Shown in pieces: positions 25,137 through 36,173 of a stretch of DNA of 64,000 nt. The stretch is from contig OY829329.1 in assembly GCA_963691655.1 (NCBI GenBank), positions 55,069,408 through 55,133,407 on the forward strand. Direction: 5' to 3'. The notes below the pieces were generated by a model. It was given only the letters and a program-made list of their open reading frames with translations, searched no databases and had not been told where the DNA came from. A program made the position numbers and the translations under genes. Position 1 is the first letter of the stretch; every line of letters starts with the position of its first letter. This DNA is from Toxonevra muliebris. Lineage: Eukaryota > Arthropoda > Insecta > Diptera > Pallopteridae.

Positions 25137-26280
25137 TTAAATTTCTTTGTTGTGCAAAAAGTTCCGGGTATTCCTTTTAATGGACCCCATCAACCTTTGA
25201 ACATCCGCTTTGGATACTTTTGCGGCTATTTGGTTCCATTTTAGTAACATTGAATTCACATTTTTGACAATACCTGCATTTTTCTTCAACTTATATTTTG
25301 TAATAGCCCAGTATTTTTCGATCGGTCGAAGCTGGGGGCAATTGGGTGGATTCATATATTTGGGCACTACATCTACTTTATTTGTCTGATACCAATCCAT
25401 GGTTTTCTTAGAGTAGTGGCAACTGGCTAAATCAGGCCAAAACTTCACTGGCGAATGGTGGTGACGAACAAATGGCAATACGTCGCCTGAGAATTGATTT
25501 GGCGTATGTGTATAAGTATTCCTATGCTTATACGCCAAATCAATTCTCAGGCGACGAATAGTCGTTTCGAAAGGCACTCTTTGATGTAAATATCAGACGT
25601 CATAGAAGAGGATGTCACAAATGCCCTGGATTTGAGACCACAGCTGCAAATAGCCTGCCACACCATTGCTTTCTTTGCAAATTTATCCATTTTTATGTAC
25701 TTGAATTTTGAGGGTACATTACCACGATTCGTTGCCATATAAAATTTTTGACATGGAAGCTGTTTAAGATCAAATTTTATGTATGATTCGTCATCCACAA
25801 TAATGCATCCATTGAATTTGGTGCCTTTCGAAACATTATTATAAAGAAGACGAGCACGTTTTTTGGCCAGCAAATTCTGTCTGTCTGTTCTATTTGGATA
25901 TTTTATAGCACGATAGCACTTTAGCCCAGCTTTTATGCGTATTTGTTTAGCAGTACTTTTGCTGGTATTGAATTTTTTGGCACGATCGCTATCCGATAGT
26001 CCGGGATTGCTTTTGATGGACCTCAAGATCTTTGCCTTTAATTTTAGGTTGGTGGTTCCCGTTTTGTTCACAACTTTTTTAGCTCTTTCAACACTAAGAG
26101 TTTCTTTATATCGTTTTATAACTCTACATACCGTTCTTTTGGAGATATTTAACACTTTCGCAATCTTTGAACCAGACCACGACGGATTTTCAATAAATTT
26201 GTTCACAATCAATTTTCTATTTGCAGCTTCTATTGTGCACACAATCACAAAGTTGCGATCAATTAATATGAAAAATTTAT
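25137..26280 (-). pseudogene. DD37E mariner/Tc1-type transposase pseudogene, interrupted by a hairpin element
   Basis: On the minus strand, two helix-turn-helix segments come first (SGSKIAKVLNISKRTVCRVI, then AKKFNTSKSTAKQIRIKAGL). They are followed by the catalytic region: first Asp in IIVDDESYIKF, second Asp in FWPDLASCHY, and Glu in LRPIEKYW. Exactly 37 residues separate the last two, which defines the DD37E class known from mosquitoes and other Diptera. The frame ends at TAA 25137-25139 (FLHNKEI). It is split after ECLSKRL by the 76-bp hairpin at 25481-25556; removing the hairpin and one AATA copy restores a continuous frame into LPFVRHHHS. No good ATG remains at the N-terminus, and terminal inverted repeats were not found, so element limits and start are approximate. 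Confidence 0.9.
25481..25556. mobile_element. 76-bp hairpin mini-element, copy 2
   Basis: Both arms begin CGTCGCCTGAGAATTGATTT and are perfectly complementary over 27 bases, with a 22-base centre. It is flanked by AATA (25477-25480, 25557-25560). It lies inside a transposase gene whose frame is intact across the site when the insert and one AATA are ignored, proving that it is a real insertion. Same length and ends as 7075-7150. Confidence 0.93.
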
Positions 26281-26489
26281 CAACTAACGGTAACGATATC
26301 CCAGTAAAATTTTTTGTTCTTATGACTAGGGGCGACGTGGTGATCACAACAAAGCCAGCCAATTTGGCGTGAACCGCCAAAAATTCCAAATTTATTGCAG
26401 TAACTGCCAGACAAAGAGGAGCTAGAAACCATCCGGCATCTTCTATGTTAGCACCGTCTAGAGAACAGAGTTGTATATTCTTTCGCAAA

Positions 26490-27616
26490 ACTGTACCAAT
26501 ACGTTGGCAAATCGAACGTACTTAATATTAGTTTTCAACGTCTGTTCTTGTAATATAAATGCTATTTTAAAAAATATCTAATTTTTTATTTGACAGCATA
26601 ACAAAAATTACTATCCTTGCTCAACAAAATATCTGAAAAAAAAAACAAAAATAGCAATAAATCTTTTGAAATTCTTTATCGCTTAATACACACGTTTGCA
26701 CTTATTATCAATGCCCACTAATATTACATATATTTTTATATAGTATCTACAAAAGGAGATTATAAAAGGGTGGGTTATGCAATATAGACCACAATTTATC
26801 ATAAACTCTCACGCACACATGCATATACAAAAAAAACTAAAAATTAAACTTAAAGTTGAACAGCATTACAAACAATATTTTCCTACTAAAATGTCCCCCA
26901 AAAAATAAAAATTTTTGTCTATGGCATCAAAAGCAACTCAAACACGCCGCTACTGCCTAATACTGTACCGCAACCGCTACCAACACGCTAATGTTAAATA
27001 CTAATCCATAATGAATGTTGCTGACATTTCAGACATACGCCGCGTGTGCGTTTCACTATTCATAGCTTTCTCTAGATATATTTAGTTATGGGACATAAGT
27101 TTAGTCGGCTGTTTTGCAGTTTTAGTTATGTCAGACTGTCGGCCTGTCTGGCTGTGCATATCCTCTCATATTCTCGTATTGTATGAAAACTTTACAGTTT
27201 TGTATACAATGTCACGGGTGCATAGTGCAATATAGTTATGGCGGTCGGTTGGTAGGAAGAATTAGTCGCTTTGGGGTTAAGTCGGTTTGTTCAGTTCGGT
27301 TATTGTAGTAAAATTTTTACGATTTTAGTTACAATTATTTCCAATCCATTCCAAGTTACATTGTTATGCTGAAAATATGATATGAGAAGTATAAATCTTT
27401 ATACATAAATGAAAAAGTTATTGATGAGCGCAAATTAGGTTTTTCGATTCGGTTTCATGTTTTGCGGCAGTTTGCGTGTTTTTGGCGTTTACCACATATG
27501 TTGGCATTTTTTGGTTTCCTACTGACAGCAAGCAGACATTGATATTAAGTAATGACATAAATTGGTTGTTGATATCGTAGCAAATATTTAGGTAGGATTG
27601 TATATAAAAATAGTAA
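26490..27616. other. Non-coding stretch
   Basis: A+T-rich spacer upstream of the DD37E pseudogene. No gene, RNA or inverted-repeat element recognised. Confidence 0.5.
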
Positions 27617-27618
27617 TA

Positions 27619-28922
27619 AGGAGTGAGATCGAAAAAATCTTAACATATATAAAATTCAATAATTGTTAAACGGTTGATCTTAGAGTTTTGATTTTTTTTT
27701 TATTTAATTGATAATATTTTACAAATTACAGAAAAATATAACATTTATGGTTCTAACTACTATTTATGAACTCGTGGACCTTTTTTTTGGTAAGCCTTCC
27801 ATTAGAGATTTGAGAGTTATTTCACACACCTTTTTGGAACAGTTTGCCCATCTCCTTTTAAAATCTTCGATATTTTGGGACACCTTTTTTGTGCTCTTTA
27901 AGTTTCTTTTTTTTCACAAGAGTCCAATATCTCTCCTCTGGTCTTAGCTCCGGACAATTTAGAGGATTAGCCTCTCTTGGTACAAAAACTATTTTATTAC
28001 TTTGGTACCACTCCAGAGCTTTCTTGCCGTAGTGACATGATGCCAAATCGGGCCAAAAATATGTGGACACATTGTGCTCTCTTATGAAAGGAAGATGTCT
28101 TTTTTTCAAACATTCTTTGATGTATATTTCGGTATTTATAGAGCCCACTGTAACAAAATACTTGCTTCTTTTGCCGCAACTGCATATAGCTTGCCATACC
28201 AGGAATTTTTTAGGAAATTTTGTCTACTTTTGGATTCTAAATTGTTCTTCGACATTTCCTCGAGTATCAGCAACATAAAAATTTTGACCCGGAAGCTGCG
28301 TAAAATCTGCCAGTACATACGTTTCGTCGTCCATTATACAACATGAATATTTTTGTATGAAATTCGATTTTAATTTTCGAGCCCAACTTTTGGTGTCTAA
28401 ATTTTTTGCAGCATTCCTGTCTGGAACTTTTTGGGCTTTGTATGTTTTCAAACCTGCATTGGCTTTAACTTTTCGCACCAAATAGTCAGAGCACTGGGCT
28501 AACCGGGCAGCTTTTCTACCAGATGTGTTTGGAGGTCTTTTCAATATGCTTTCTATTTTCTTGGCATTCCCAATTTTCACGTGGTCCTTGTTTTCTTCCC
28601 GAACCAAGTTTCCTATCGATGGTCAAATTCTCCTGAAACTGTTTAATAACATTGGAAACAGTTTGACGGCAGACCTTCAATTCTTTGGCCAATTTTTTGT
28701 AGGACCAATTTGGATTTTTTTGAAAATTTTTAATAATTTTAAGACGTACTTCTTTTTCTTCACTCATTTTGATCAAACTCACAATAAATCAACATGTTTG
28801 TCATTAAAAATAACAACTGACATATTTTTCAAAGATAACTAGATCAAAAAAATTTTTAAATTTTACACCCAAAAAAAATTATTAGGTAAAACGTGTGTTA
28901 AGATTTTTTCAATCTCACTCCT
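27619..28922 (-). mobile_element. DD37E mariner-type element, full length, copy 1
   Basis: Terminal inverted repeats start AGGAGTGAGATCGAAAAAAT on the left, and the right end pairs with it over about 27 bases with one mismatch. The insertion is flanked by TA (27617-27618, 28923-28924), as expected for the mariner/Tc1 group. Length 1304 bp. One transposase pseudogene lies on the minus strand. A sister copy in the same orientation is at 36174-37462. Confidence 0.95.
27753..28767 (-). pseudogene. DD37E transposase pseudogene, copy 1
   Basis: The start is ATG at 28767 (MSEEKEVRLKIIKNFQKN) and the stop TAG at 27753-27755. The N-terminal helix-turn-helix SYKKLAKELKVCRQTVSNVI is followed by a linker with SGRKAARLAQCSDYLVRKV. 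The catalytic residues are Asp in CIMDDETYVL, Asp in FWPDLASCHYG and Glu in LRPEERYW, 37 residues apart (DD37E). The gene is dead: a one-base frameshift near 28580 (compare the cleaner copy at 37110), an in-frame TAG at 28221-28223 where the sister copy has CAG, and a further shift in an A run near 27905-27915. Length of about 337 codons is normal for the family. Confidence 0.92.
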
Positions 28923-28924
28923 TA

Positions 28925-31708
28925 TTATTTATTTTTCGATTGTAAAGTAGTTTTTTCATGAAAATATGAACTTAACTTAAACTTAAAAACGAATATACAT
29001 ATTTGATGCCTATAAGTTCTACATATATAACCATAGATTAGAAAGATAGGTTCAAAGAAAAGAACTATTTTATCATGAGGGTCGCTTTATCTCAATTAAC
29101 AACATCAAAAATTAACCTCAAGCAGGCTTTTCTGAATACAGTATCCTCTAAACAGTTGTAAGATACAATAATATCGGGTCTACTACTTCCCTACCTTTCA
29201 GTCGACTGAATCATGGATACCTCATCTATTCACGCAGGTTTTTTCTTAATATGTTATTTCTCCAAATAAATAGAGTAGTATGGATCGGCCTACCCCCAAT
29301 GCTTTGTTCTTCCATTGAAGACCTCTTCAAAACTATTCCCCTCCCCTTCCAGCTGAAGTTAGTAAAACTTTGATCGCAATTCTTGAAAAATAATTTATTG
29401 CAATGATTGCAAGTTTTTCTCGATTGCAATCTCAACTAATATCAATTCCGAAACAACTGTCATTTTACAATGAAAATTTATAGGCGTTTACTGCAAAAAT
29501 CTGTCACTTTTTTCCAATTGTAAAAGCAAAAATATATAACCGAATTAAATGCATTATTGAAAGAAAAACACAAATTTCCTAGCCTCAAGTCAAACAAATG
29601 TAATTATAGGCAAAGCAAAGAAAGAAAGAGAAAAAAAAAACAAATGATTTGCTTAAATGTCAACATAAATACAAATATTTCCTTTGACATTTCAATTGGC
29701 ATAACACATACAACCAAATAGAAGAGACTACAAAATAAGCCCAGTAGACGAACCGAACTCATTGTGACATTGAATTAAACCTTCTGTTTTCTACAATATT
29801 TCAATATTATTATTTTTCATTTCTCTCCTTTCTTTTTTATTTATTTGTAAATTTACACTTCAGACAAAAGATGTCAGCAGCAACACCACAGGAGGTGTAA
29901 AGAAATATATATGTAGTACAGATAGATGTAGATAGTGGGCTGAACGATGGTGGGTTGGGTTGCATGTAAGCACAGGGCTGTTAGTACACACATACGTACA
30001 TATATACATAATTTCAATTTACATTCGTTTTCATCATTCACAGACAGGGTGTTGAAGTAAAATATATATGTACATAGATACTTAAATTTATTTTCAATTT
30101 AAATACTGCACACAATATTTAAAAGCAAATTCATTGCCATTTTTTATGATTATTTCATTTTTCAATACATTGATTTGCTTTGATTTTATTTAATACACAT
30201 TAAGGCTTCGCTTCAACGCTATGATGCTTTAAGGATTTTACGGATTTACGCTAAAGAAGAAAAAATGTAAAACGTACAAAAATAAAAAGGAAAAAAAAAA
30301 AACAATTGCTGGCATTTTTTCTCTGCTATCCATTGTATATGTATAGTAAAAGCAGAAAATATATATTTTTATAGCTTTAACAGGATTAGTATCCTGCGGT
30401 GATGAATGAAAAATGGCAAAATGTTTCTCATGAGTGAATAAATGCATAGCGAATGTGTGTGTGTGTGTGTGTGTGTGTGAGTTAAAAGGGTGTATATCCT
30501 TACTGAAGACTGACTGGGGTGAGAGAGAAACTTTTAAATTTTTTAGAGAAAATTGAAAAGTTTGATATAAACTCCAAATCTGCCTGCAAGGCATTTTAAA
30601 AAACAGCAAATTAAAAATGAAATTTTAAGTATTTCTTAGACACAGGGAATGCGAACATGGGCTATTAAAAGCAAGAAAAATTTTATTATGCAATTAACTT
30701 GTTGGCCTAAGCGAAAGAGATAAGCTGAGAAATTATGATGACAACGCCAAAAAAAAAAAAATAAATAAATAAAAACAACTAAAATATAACGAAAAGAATT
30801 TTTATAAATTATACTGATATTTTTCATAAATAAAACAAAAGAAATATGCAGAAAAAAAAGCAAAAAATAATAATAGAGATAAAATAAAATGAAAAAATTT
30901 ATAAGTATAAAAGAAAACAAAAATATTAAATCATTGAAATGTAAATGATAAAAAACAAAAACTGTCGGCAAATGAATAAATTTACAAACAATTCGTGAAA
31001 TGTTAAGAAAAAACAGCAAAAAAGGCAATAATAAAAGAAAATTGCAGTAAAAAAAAGTGAAAATAGACAACCAAAAAAAAAAAAAAAAAACAAAAAAAAC
31101 AGCAAAAAAAAATGTATATGTTAAGCGATAAATTTGGTAATGTAGCTCTGAAGCTGATGTCTTGAGTGAGAGATAAGCATGAGACAAAAGTAGGTACCCA
31201 AACAAGAGAGAATGGCAGAGAGTAAGGATAATTTTATAATGCCATCAGCATAATATTCCAATTTTTCTCTTTTTTCGGTTTTTTTTTTAGTTAACAATAT
31301 AAATTCATAAGCATGCCACAAAAAAAAAAAAAACTGAAATACTCAAGTAAACAATTGAGGTCAGATTTTTTATCATGACTTTTCCCCTTTCCTTTTTCTT
31401 ACTCAGAACAAAAAAAAAGAAGGCGTTTATGATAAGTTAACCAAATAATATCAAAATATTTAGGTATCACCACCAACCACAGATAATAAAAATGCAAAAT
31501 TTGCATTGAAAGAATAATAAAATTTTTTGGTATATTTTTATCAGTTAAAATATTTTGACTAAAAATGTTGTTAAAATAAATGAGCGGGCGGCAAGTGATA
31601 AATTAACACATCAGTCATAAAACGAACCGAAAAAAATCAAGAAAAGCATAAAATTATTTATTTTACAGCGTCAATATAGCAAAAATAAAAATACAATTTC
31701 ATCATGCC
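28925..31708. other. Non-coding stretch
   Basis: A+T-rich with a GT microsatellite (30454-30479) and long A runs (for example 31072-31090). A minus-strand open frame at 30636-31205 is a product of A/T runs and has no domain. Confidence 0.5.
30454..30479. repeat. TG microsatellite
   Basis: Thirteen uninterrupted TG units. Confidence 0.95.
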
Positions 31709-32559
31709 TTAAGTGATTTTTTTTTTAGCCTGTTTAAACCTCTGGGTAAATGTCGTCTTCATCCCTAATGGAGGAAAAGCGTCACACTCCAAGCCGAAGG
31801 ATTACAGACCGATAAGTTTGTCTTCTTTCGTCCTGAAAAATCTAGAGCGACTAATAGATATCCACATTGGGGAAATCATTAACCCCTTAAGGTTATCTAA
31901 ATCCCAGCATGCCTACACTAAGAGCAAATCTGTAGAGACGGTACTCCACTCCTTGGTTCGTCAGATTGAGAAATCGATGCACCACAAAAATTATACTCTT
32001 GCCGTCTTTCTAGATATAGAAGGCGCCTTTAACAATGTCACACCCGAAGCAATTACCACATCACTGAAGAATCTTGAGATCGGGGCTTCGCTTACGGAAT
32101 TGATTGACCAGATGCTAAAAAACAGGTCAATCAATTCGACACTAGGCAACTCCTCCATCAGAAGATTAGCGAACAGAGGCACACCCCAGGGTGGAGTCCT
32201 CTCACCGCGTCTCTGGAGCCTAGTCATAAACGAATTGCTCATATCTCTGGAAGAAACAGGATGCAAGGTCTTTGCGTATGCGGATAATGTTGCCTTATCA
32301 GTCTCAGACAAATATCTGAGCACGTTAACAGAGCTAATTCAGGGGAGTCTCTCTGTCTTAACTAACTGATGCAGCAGATGTGGCCTTAACATCAACCCAA
32401 GTAAAACGGAATTAGTCCTATTTTTATTATTATTATTATTTGAAGGAAGGGCGACTCGAAAGTCAGGCACTGCGACCTATAAGATCTATTGTACCAAATC
32501 CCTAAGTTATGAAAGAAAGAAAGGAAGAGAGAAAGAAAGATAGATAAGAAACATACCCA

Positions 32560-32630
32560 AGCCGAGAATTGAACTCGGGTCTCCAGAGACAAGAGTCTGG
32601 CACTCTGCCACTAGACCACAGTGGCGATGA
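32560..32630 (-). promoter_or_regulatory. Internal tRNA-like module 2 (pol III A and B boxes)
   Basis: On the minus strand GCCACTGTGGTCTAGTGGCA starts a tRNA-like 5' half, followed by an anticodon-arm-like CAGACTCTTGTCTCTG and a T-arm-like CCGAGTTCAATTCTCGG. It folds plausibly as a tRNA relic. I treat it as part of the SINE rather than as a tRNA gene because no matching acceptor stem closes it. Confidence 0.65.
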
Positions 32631-32802
32631 TAGGACCTACAGTTTAACGCCGATTCCGAACGGCTGAATGGTAATGTTTTATCAGCTCGGTGATTTTGCC
32701 ATTACCAACCAAGGTATGTACTTGTAAACATTCTTATAATTCTCATCCACTTCATATCGATAGTGAATATAAGAAGTTTATGAGAATTAAACACCAGACC
32801 AA

Positions 32803-32872
32803 GATGGGAATCGAACCCGCAACCTTCTGAATGAAAGTCTAGTGCACTATCTACTAGACTATCAAGGTCGTC
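32803..32872 (-). promoter_or_regulatory. tRNA-like module 1 at the SINE head (pol III A and B boxes)
   Basis: On the minus strand GACGACCTTGATAGTCTAGT begins the insert directly after the target duplication. The A-box-like and B-box (GGGTTCGATTCCC) spacing is that of a tRNA-derived promoter, which marks this as the 5' end of the SINE. Confidence 0.7.
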
Positions 32873-34526
32873 TAGTCCTATTTACAAGGAAGCATAAGAT
32901 TACCTCATTTGACCCACCTATACTTAAAGGGGTCCCACTGCTACCTGTAGAGCAAGCCAAATACTTAGGCCTTGTACTAGACAGGAAACTAAACTGGAAC
33001 CAAACCATCCAAGACAGGGTGAAAAAAGCCTCAATTGCGCTCTATTCTTCCAAAAGAGCCATTGGCAGAAGGTGGGTTTTTGCAATCTAAAGTAGTTCTC
33101 TGACTTTACAGAGCTGTAGTCAGACCTATACCGCTTTATGGTGTTATGGTTTGATGGACATCTCTTGAAAAGGATGTTCACTGCGGGCATTTAGCCAAGA
33201 TGCAGAGAATGGCGTGGCAACAGGGGTACTCAGGACTACACTTTCGAAAGCCTTAGAAACCATGCTTCACCTGCTTCCAATGGATCTCGCGGGGAAATAC
33301 ACAGCAAAAACTGCGGCCATAAGATTAAAAATAGTCTCACCATAAACCAACTCTACCTACGAACATTCTAGTATATTACAAGATACGAGTAGCTCAATTC
33401 TCAAGAATATCGACTACACTCTTGCTAAGCCCTCTTTTGATAATGAATTTATCACGCATATCCCCACCAGACAGTAATGGGCGGATGGGTCAGTTCAGCT
33501 TAGTAAATTCATTCAGTTCTTTACTGATGGGTCCAAACTGGACGGTAGAGTGGGAGGAGGTATCTTTGAAAACAGTCTGGACATTCAAAAATCGTTTCGC
33601 CTTCCGAACCACTGTAGCGTGTTTCAAGCAGAGGTAACGGCGATTAAAGAAGTAGCTGACTAGCTGAAGTGCAGTAAATTATCACCATATGATATTTACA
33701 TCTTCACGAATACCCAAGCCGCCATTAATTCACTTAATAGTGTAATTACTACCTCTAAAGTAGTCTCCAAATGCCGACTATCTCTAAATGAGATATCTGA
33801 GCATTTCAAGGTACACCTGTATTGGGTACCAGGTCATAGTGACATTTCGGGTGATTGTTAACCTGATGAGCTAGCAAGGCTAGGCACATTATTCCCTACT
33901 CCTCGTGTAGATCCAGGTATGCCTATGGCAACCTGAAAACTGAACATATATAGCCAAATGATTAACATAGCTAACAAAAGGTGGAGAGAAACGTATACGT
34001 GCTCGCACACAAAACTAATTTGGCCCTCCTACAACCCAAAAAATTCAAATTCTCTAGTTTCGCTAAATAGACCTTCTATTAGCAACACTGTAGCAATAAT
34101 CACTGGACTTTGTCTGATCGGTAGACATGCCAGCAAATGACTTCTGCAGAAGCTGCCTAGACGAGGGAGAGGAGGAAACTACTCTCCACTTTCTCTGTAA
34201 CTGTCCAGCGCTTGCCACATGTAGACTAAAATCTTTAGGCTAACCCCTCGACAGCAACCTTGCTGACCTTGAATCTGCTGACGACATCAGAGATTTAGAT
34301 AGGTTTATTAAAACCACAAAATGGTTCAACTCTACTTAAGTTATCTAGCTTACTGTGAATCTGCTGGCAGCAGGGATTCTACAGTTTAGAGAACCACAAA
34401 GTTCATAAGATTAGGGAATTGTGGATAAGCCATGTGGTATTACAACGGGCCTTATTGGCCTAAGTAGGTCCTATTATGATAGGGCAGCTACTCTAACATA
34501 ACCCAACCTAAGTATTTTTTTCTTAG

Positions 34527-35779
34527 CGGTAAATTTGGGCACCCGTAACACCACAAAGAGAGCAGAAACTCAGACTATAGAAATGATCATTGAATTAACC
34601 AGACTTAGGGGTAAACCTGACTCGATCCTGAAAACAGTGGTAGTATCAAATACTCTAAACCTGATTCGTCTGATTTTTCACTTCTTCATAAGAAGTAAAA
34701 AAGGAACTATTTTCCAAGGCACAGAAATATTAAAATGACTCGTATAGAATTCCTTAGTATATAGCTAATCACATATATATATATGTATCCTCACTACATA
34801 TAAGTAACTTTGCACATAAAATGACTACAGAAATTAACTAGTAATTGTAGTAATTTACAATTTTTATTGCATGTAATAAAATATTAAATGCTTGTTGACC
34901 TAATGCCACTGACATTTCAACACTTTCCAACAGCCAAAACATAACAATTTATAATATTTATTATTATACAAATAAAAAGTAATTTTGCAAGAAACAAGGA
35001 AAAAAGAACACCACTACCACTACCAACAAACTACTACATCAAAAATTGCAATATCTGTCAGTCGGAGCCTGTGCCACTGTCAGCCAGCAGTTCAATGCGA
35101 TTTTCCTTGGTACATGGCATCATAATCAAATCTTGCATTGCTTGCGTTTTACGCATCTATTTGCGTGCTTTTTTTTACTATCTGGCTTGTTCGTTGAAGA
35201 TACACTCAATCATCATCAATTTCACATCAAAATGTCGTTTTTCTTTTACACCACACATGCATGTGTGTCTTCATAATTTTGCCTTTTACGCTAGTCCAAA
35301 GTCTTAAGCGGAATCTAGTGCTGCGATTTTGTGCAAGTAGAAATGTCTACTGGCGTGTGGTAATGACGATCATATCGACAACATGCCACAGTAAAATGTC
35401 AGTAGTAATCTTTAGTAGTCGTATGTAATAGTTGCTGTGAGCGAGCGGTAGTTGAAGGGAACAGTTCAATTCGTGTTTTATTTCTTCTTTGCTGTTTTTT
35501 CGTTCAAGTTCAAAATAAAGTTGCCACCAAGTTGGTAGTCAGTAAATTGTCTTTCTCTCTGACAAAAGGCAAACAGATATATGAAATTGGGATTGACAGT
35601 GAAAAGCAGTAAAAATAGAAATGCAATTCCCTTTTCGTGTTATTGGAAATGAATATATATAGAAAAAGAAGAAAATGAAAACTTAAGTTTCCAGTGACAG
35701 CAATTAAAACTTGAGAAAAGTAAGGAAAAATCATTACGGAATGACAGAGAAAATCAAATGCTAACAAGTGATTTTTTAT
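34527..35779. other. Non-coding stretch
   Basis: A+T-rich spacer after the LINE. No gene, RNA or clear repeat recognised. Confidence 0.5.
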
Positions 35780-36171
35780 GAAACTGTTTTGCTGTTATAA
35801 TTTTAGTTAATTTTTGTAGACATTTTTATTTAATGAAACTGTTTGTTTTTAGCGTTAATGGCAACAGATTCAATTTTTCACGACTTTCCTGTAGATTTCC
35901 TTAAGCTTTCCGTTTTACTACAGGTTTAGTTCATTTTTGATTTTTAGTTTTTTTGACATTTATTTTAAAAGTTTATACATATAATAAAATTGTATATATA
36001 AACTAATTTACAGTGGCACTTACTACTGTAGTCTTCAAGTTTCGATAATTTTATAGTCAATTTTATTTAACAAATATTCATTAATTTTAGTACTTAGAGC
36101 TAGAAATTCAACCTGTCACTATTCTTTTGAAAGGTTTCTGCAGATTCTTATGTTATTACAGATTCCGTTAA
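35780..36171. repeat. Degenerate A+T-rich array, left part
   Basis: Recurring blocks such as AATTTCTCACGACTTT, ATGTTACTACAGATT and TTTTTGTAGTCATTTTTATT at irregular 110-180-base spacing. The DD37E element at 36174 is inserted in it, and it resumes at 37465. Confidence 0.6.
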
Positions 36172-36173
36172 TA

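Larger units (their letters stand above)
32424..32872 (-). mobile_element. SINE-like insert with two tRNA-like modules, inside the LINE
   Basis: An 11-bp duplication TAGTCCTATTT (32413-32423 and 32873-32883) flanks a 449-bp insert that splits the LINE reverse transcriptase. Read on the minus strand it begins with a tRNA-like head (A-box-like TAGTCTAGTAGAT, B box GGGTTCGATTCCC, about 32872-32803). A ~170-base body follows, then a second tRNA-like module (A-box-like TGGTCTAGTGGCAG, B-box-like GAGTTCAATTC, about 32628-32560), then a pyrimidine-rich segment and an AATAATAATAA tail. A simple-repeat tail plus internal pol III boxes is the SINE signature. Two heads suggest a dimeric SINE or one SINE fused to another. 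Confidence 0.88.
31728..34339 (+). pseudogene. LINE ORF2 fragment: reverse transcriptase and RNase H, broken
   Basis: Reverse transcriptase motifs run in order: VVFIPNGGKASHSKPKDYRP, FLDIEGAFNNV (first catalytic Asp), NRGTPQGGVLSPRLW, and KVFAYADNVALS, where the usual YADD is YADN. The coding sequence resumes after the SINE insert with LFTRKHKITSFDPP and a thumb region (AKYLGLVLDRKLNW). RNase H follows: FTDGSK and FQAEVTA retain acidic residues, IFTNTQAA has Asn where Asp is expected, and VPGHSDISGDC precedes a stop. The tail has a CCHC-like pattern (FCRSC, then HFLCNC). At least four in-frame stops (for example after LTN near 32370 and VAD near 33660) and several frameshifts make it non-functional. 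In an intact copy this protein would copy its own RNA at the target site. Confidence 0.9.
31728..34508 (+). mobile_element. 5'-truncated LINE with reverse transcriptase and RNase H (LOA/I-like)
   Basis: The copy starts abruptly inside the reverse transcriptase near 31728 and runs through RNase H and a cysteine-rich tail to a 3' end with AACCCAACCTAA-like sequence near 34508. The flanks TTAAGTGATTTTTTTTTTAG (31709-31728) and TAAGTATTTTTTTCTTAG (34509-34526) resemble an imperfect target-site duplication. A SINE-like insert (32424-32872) interrupts it. An RNase H domain after the reverse transcriptase fits the I/LOA/R1 group rather than RTE or CR1; the exact clade is not determined. Confidence 0.85.

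Noticed and set aside
27708..28346. Plus-strand frames across the DD37E copies
   Set aside because: They are antisense shadows of the minus-strand transposase, which has the family motifs.
30636..31205. A 189-codon minus-strand frame rich in Phe, Leu and Tyr that resembles membrane segments
   Set aside because: It reflects A/T homopolymers read as Phe/Lys codons. No start context, domain or neighbour supports it.
32560..32872. Two possible tRNA genes
   Set aside because: They lie inside a duplication-flanked SINE insert, lack closed acceptor stems, and fit tRNA-derived SINE modules better.
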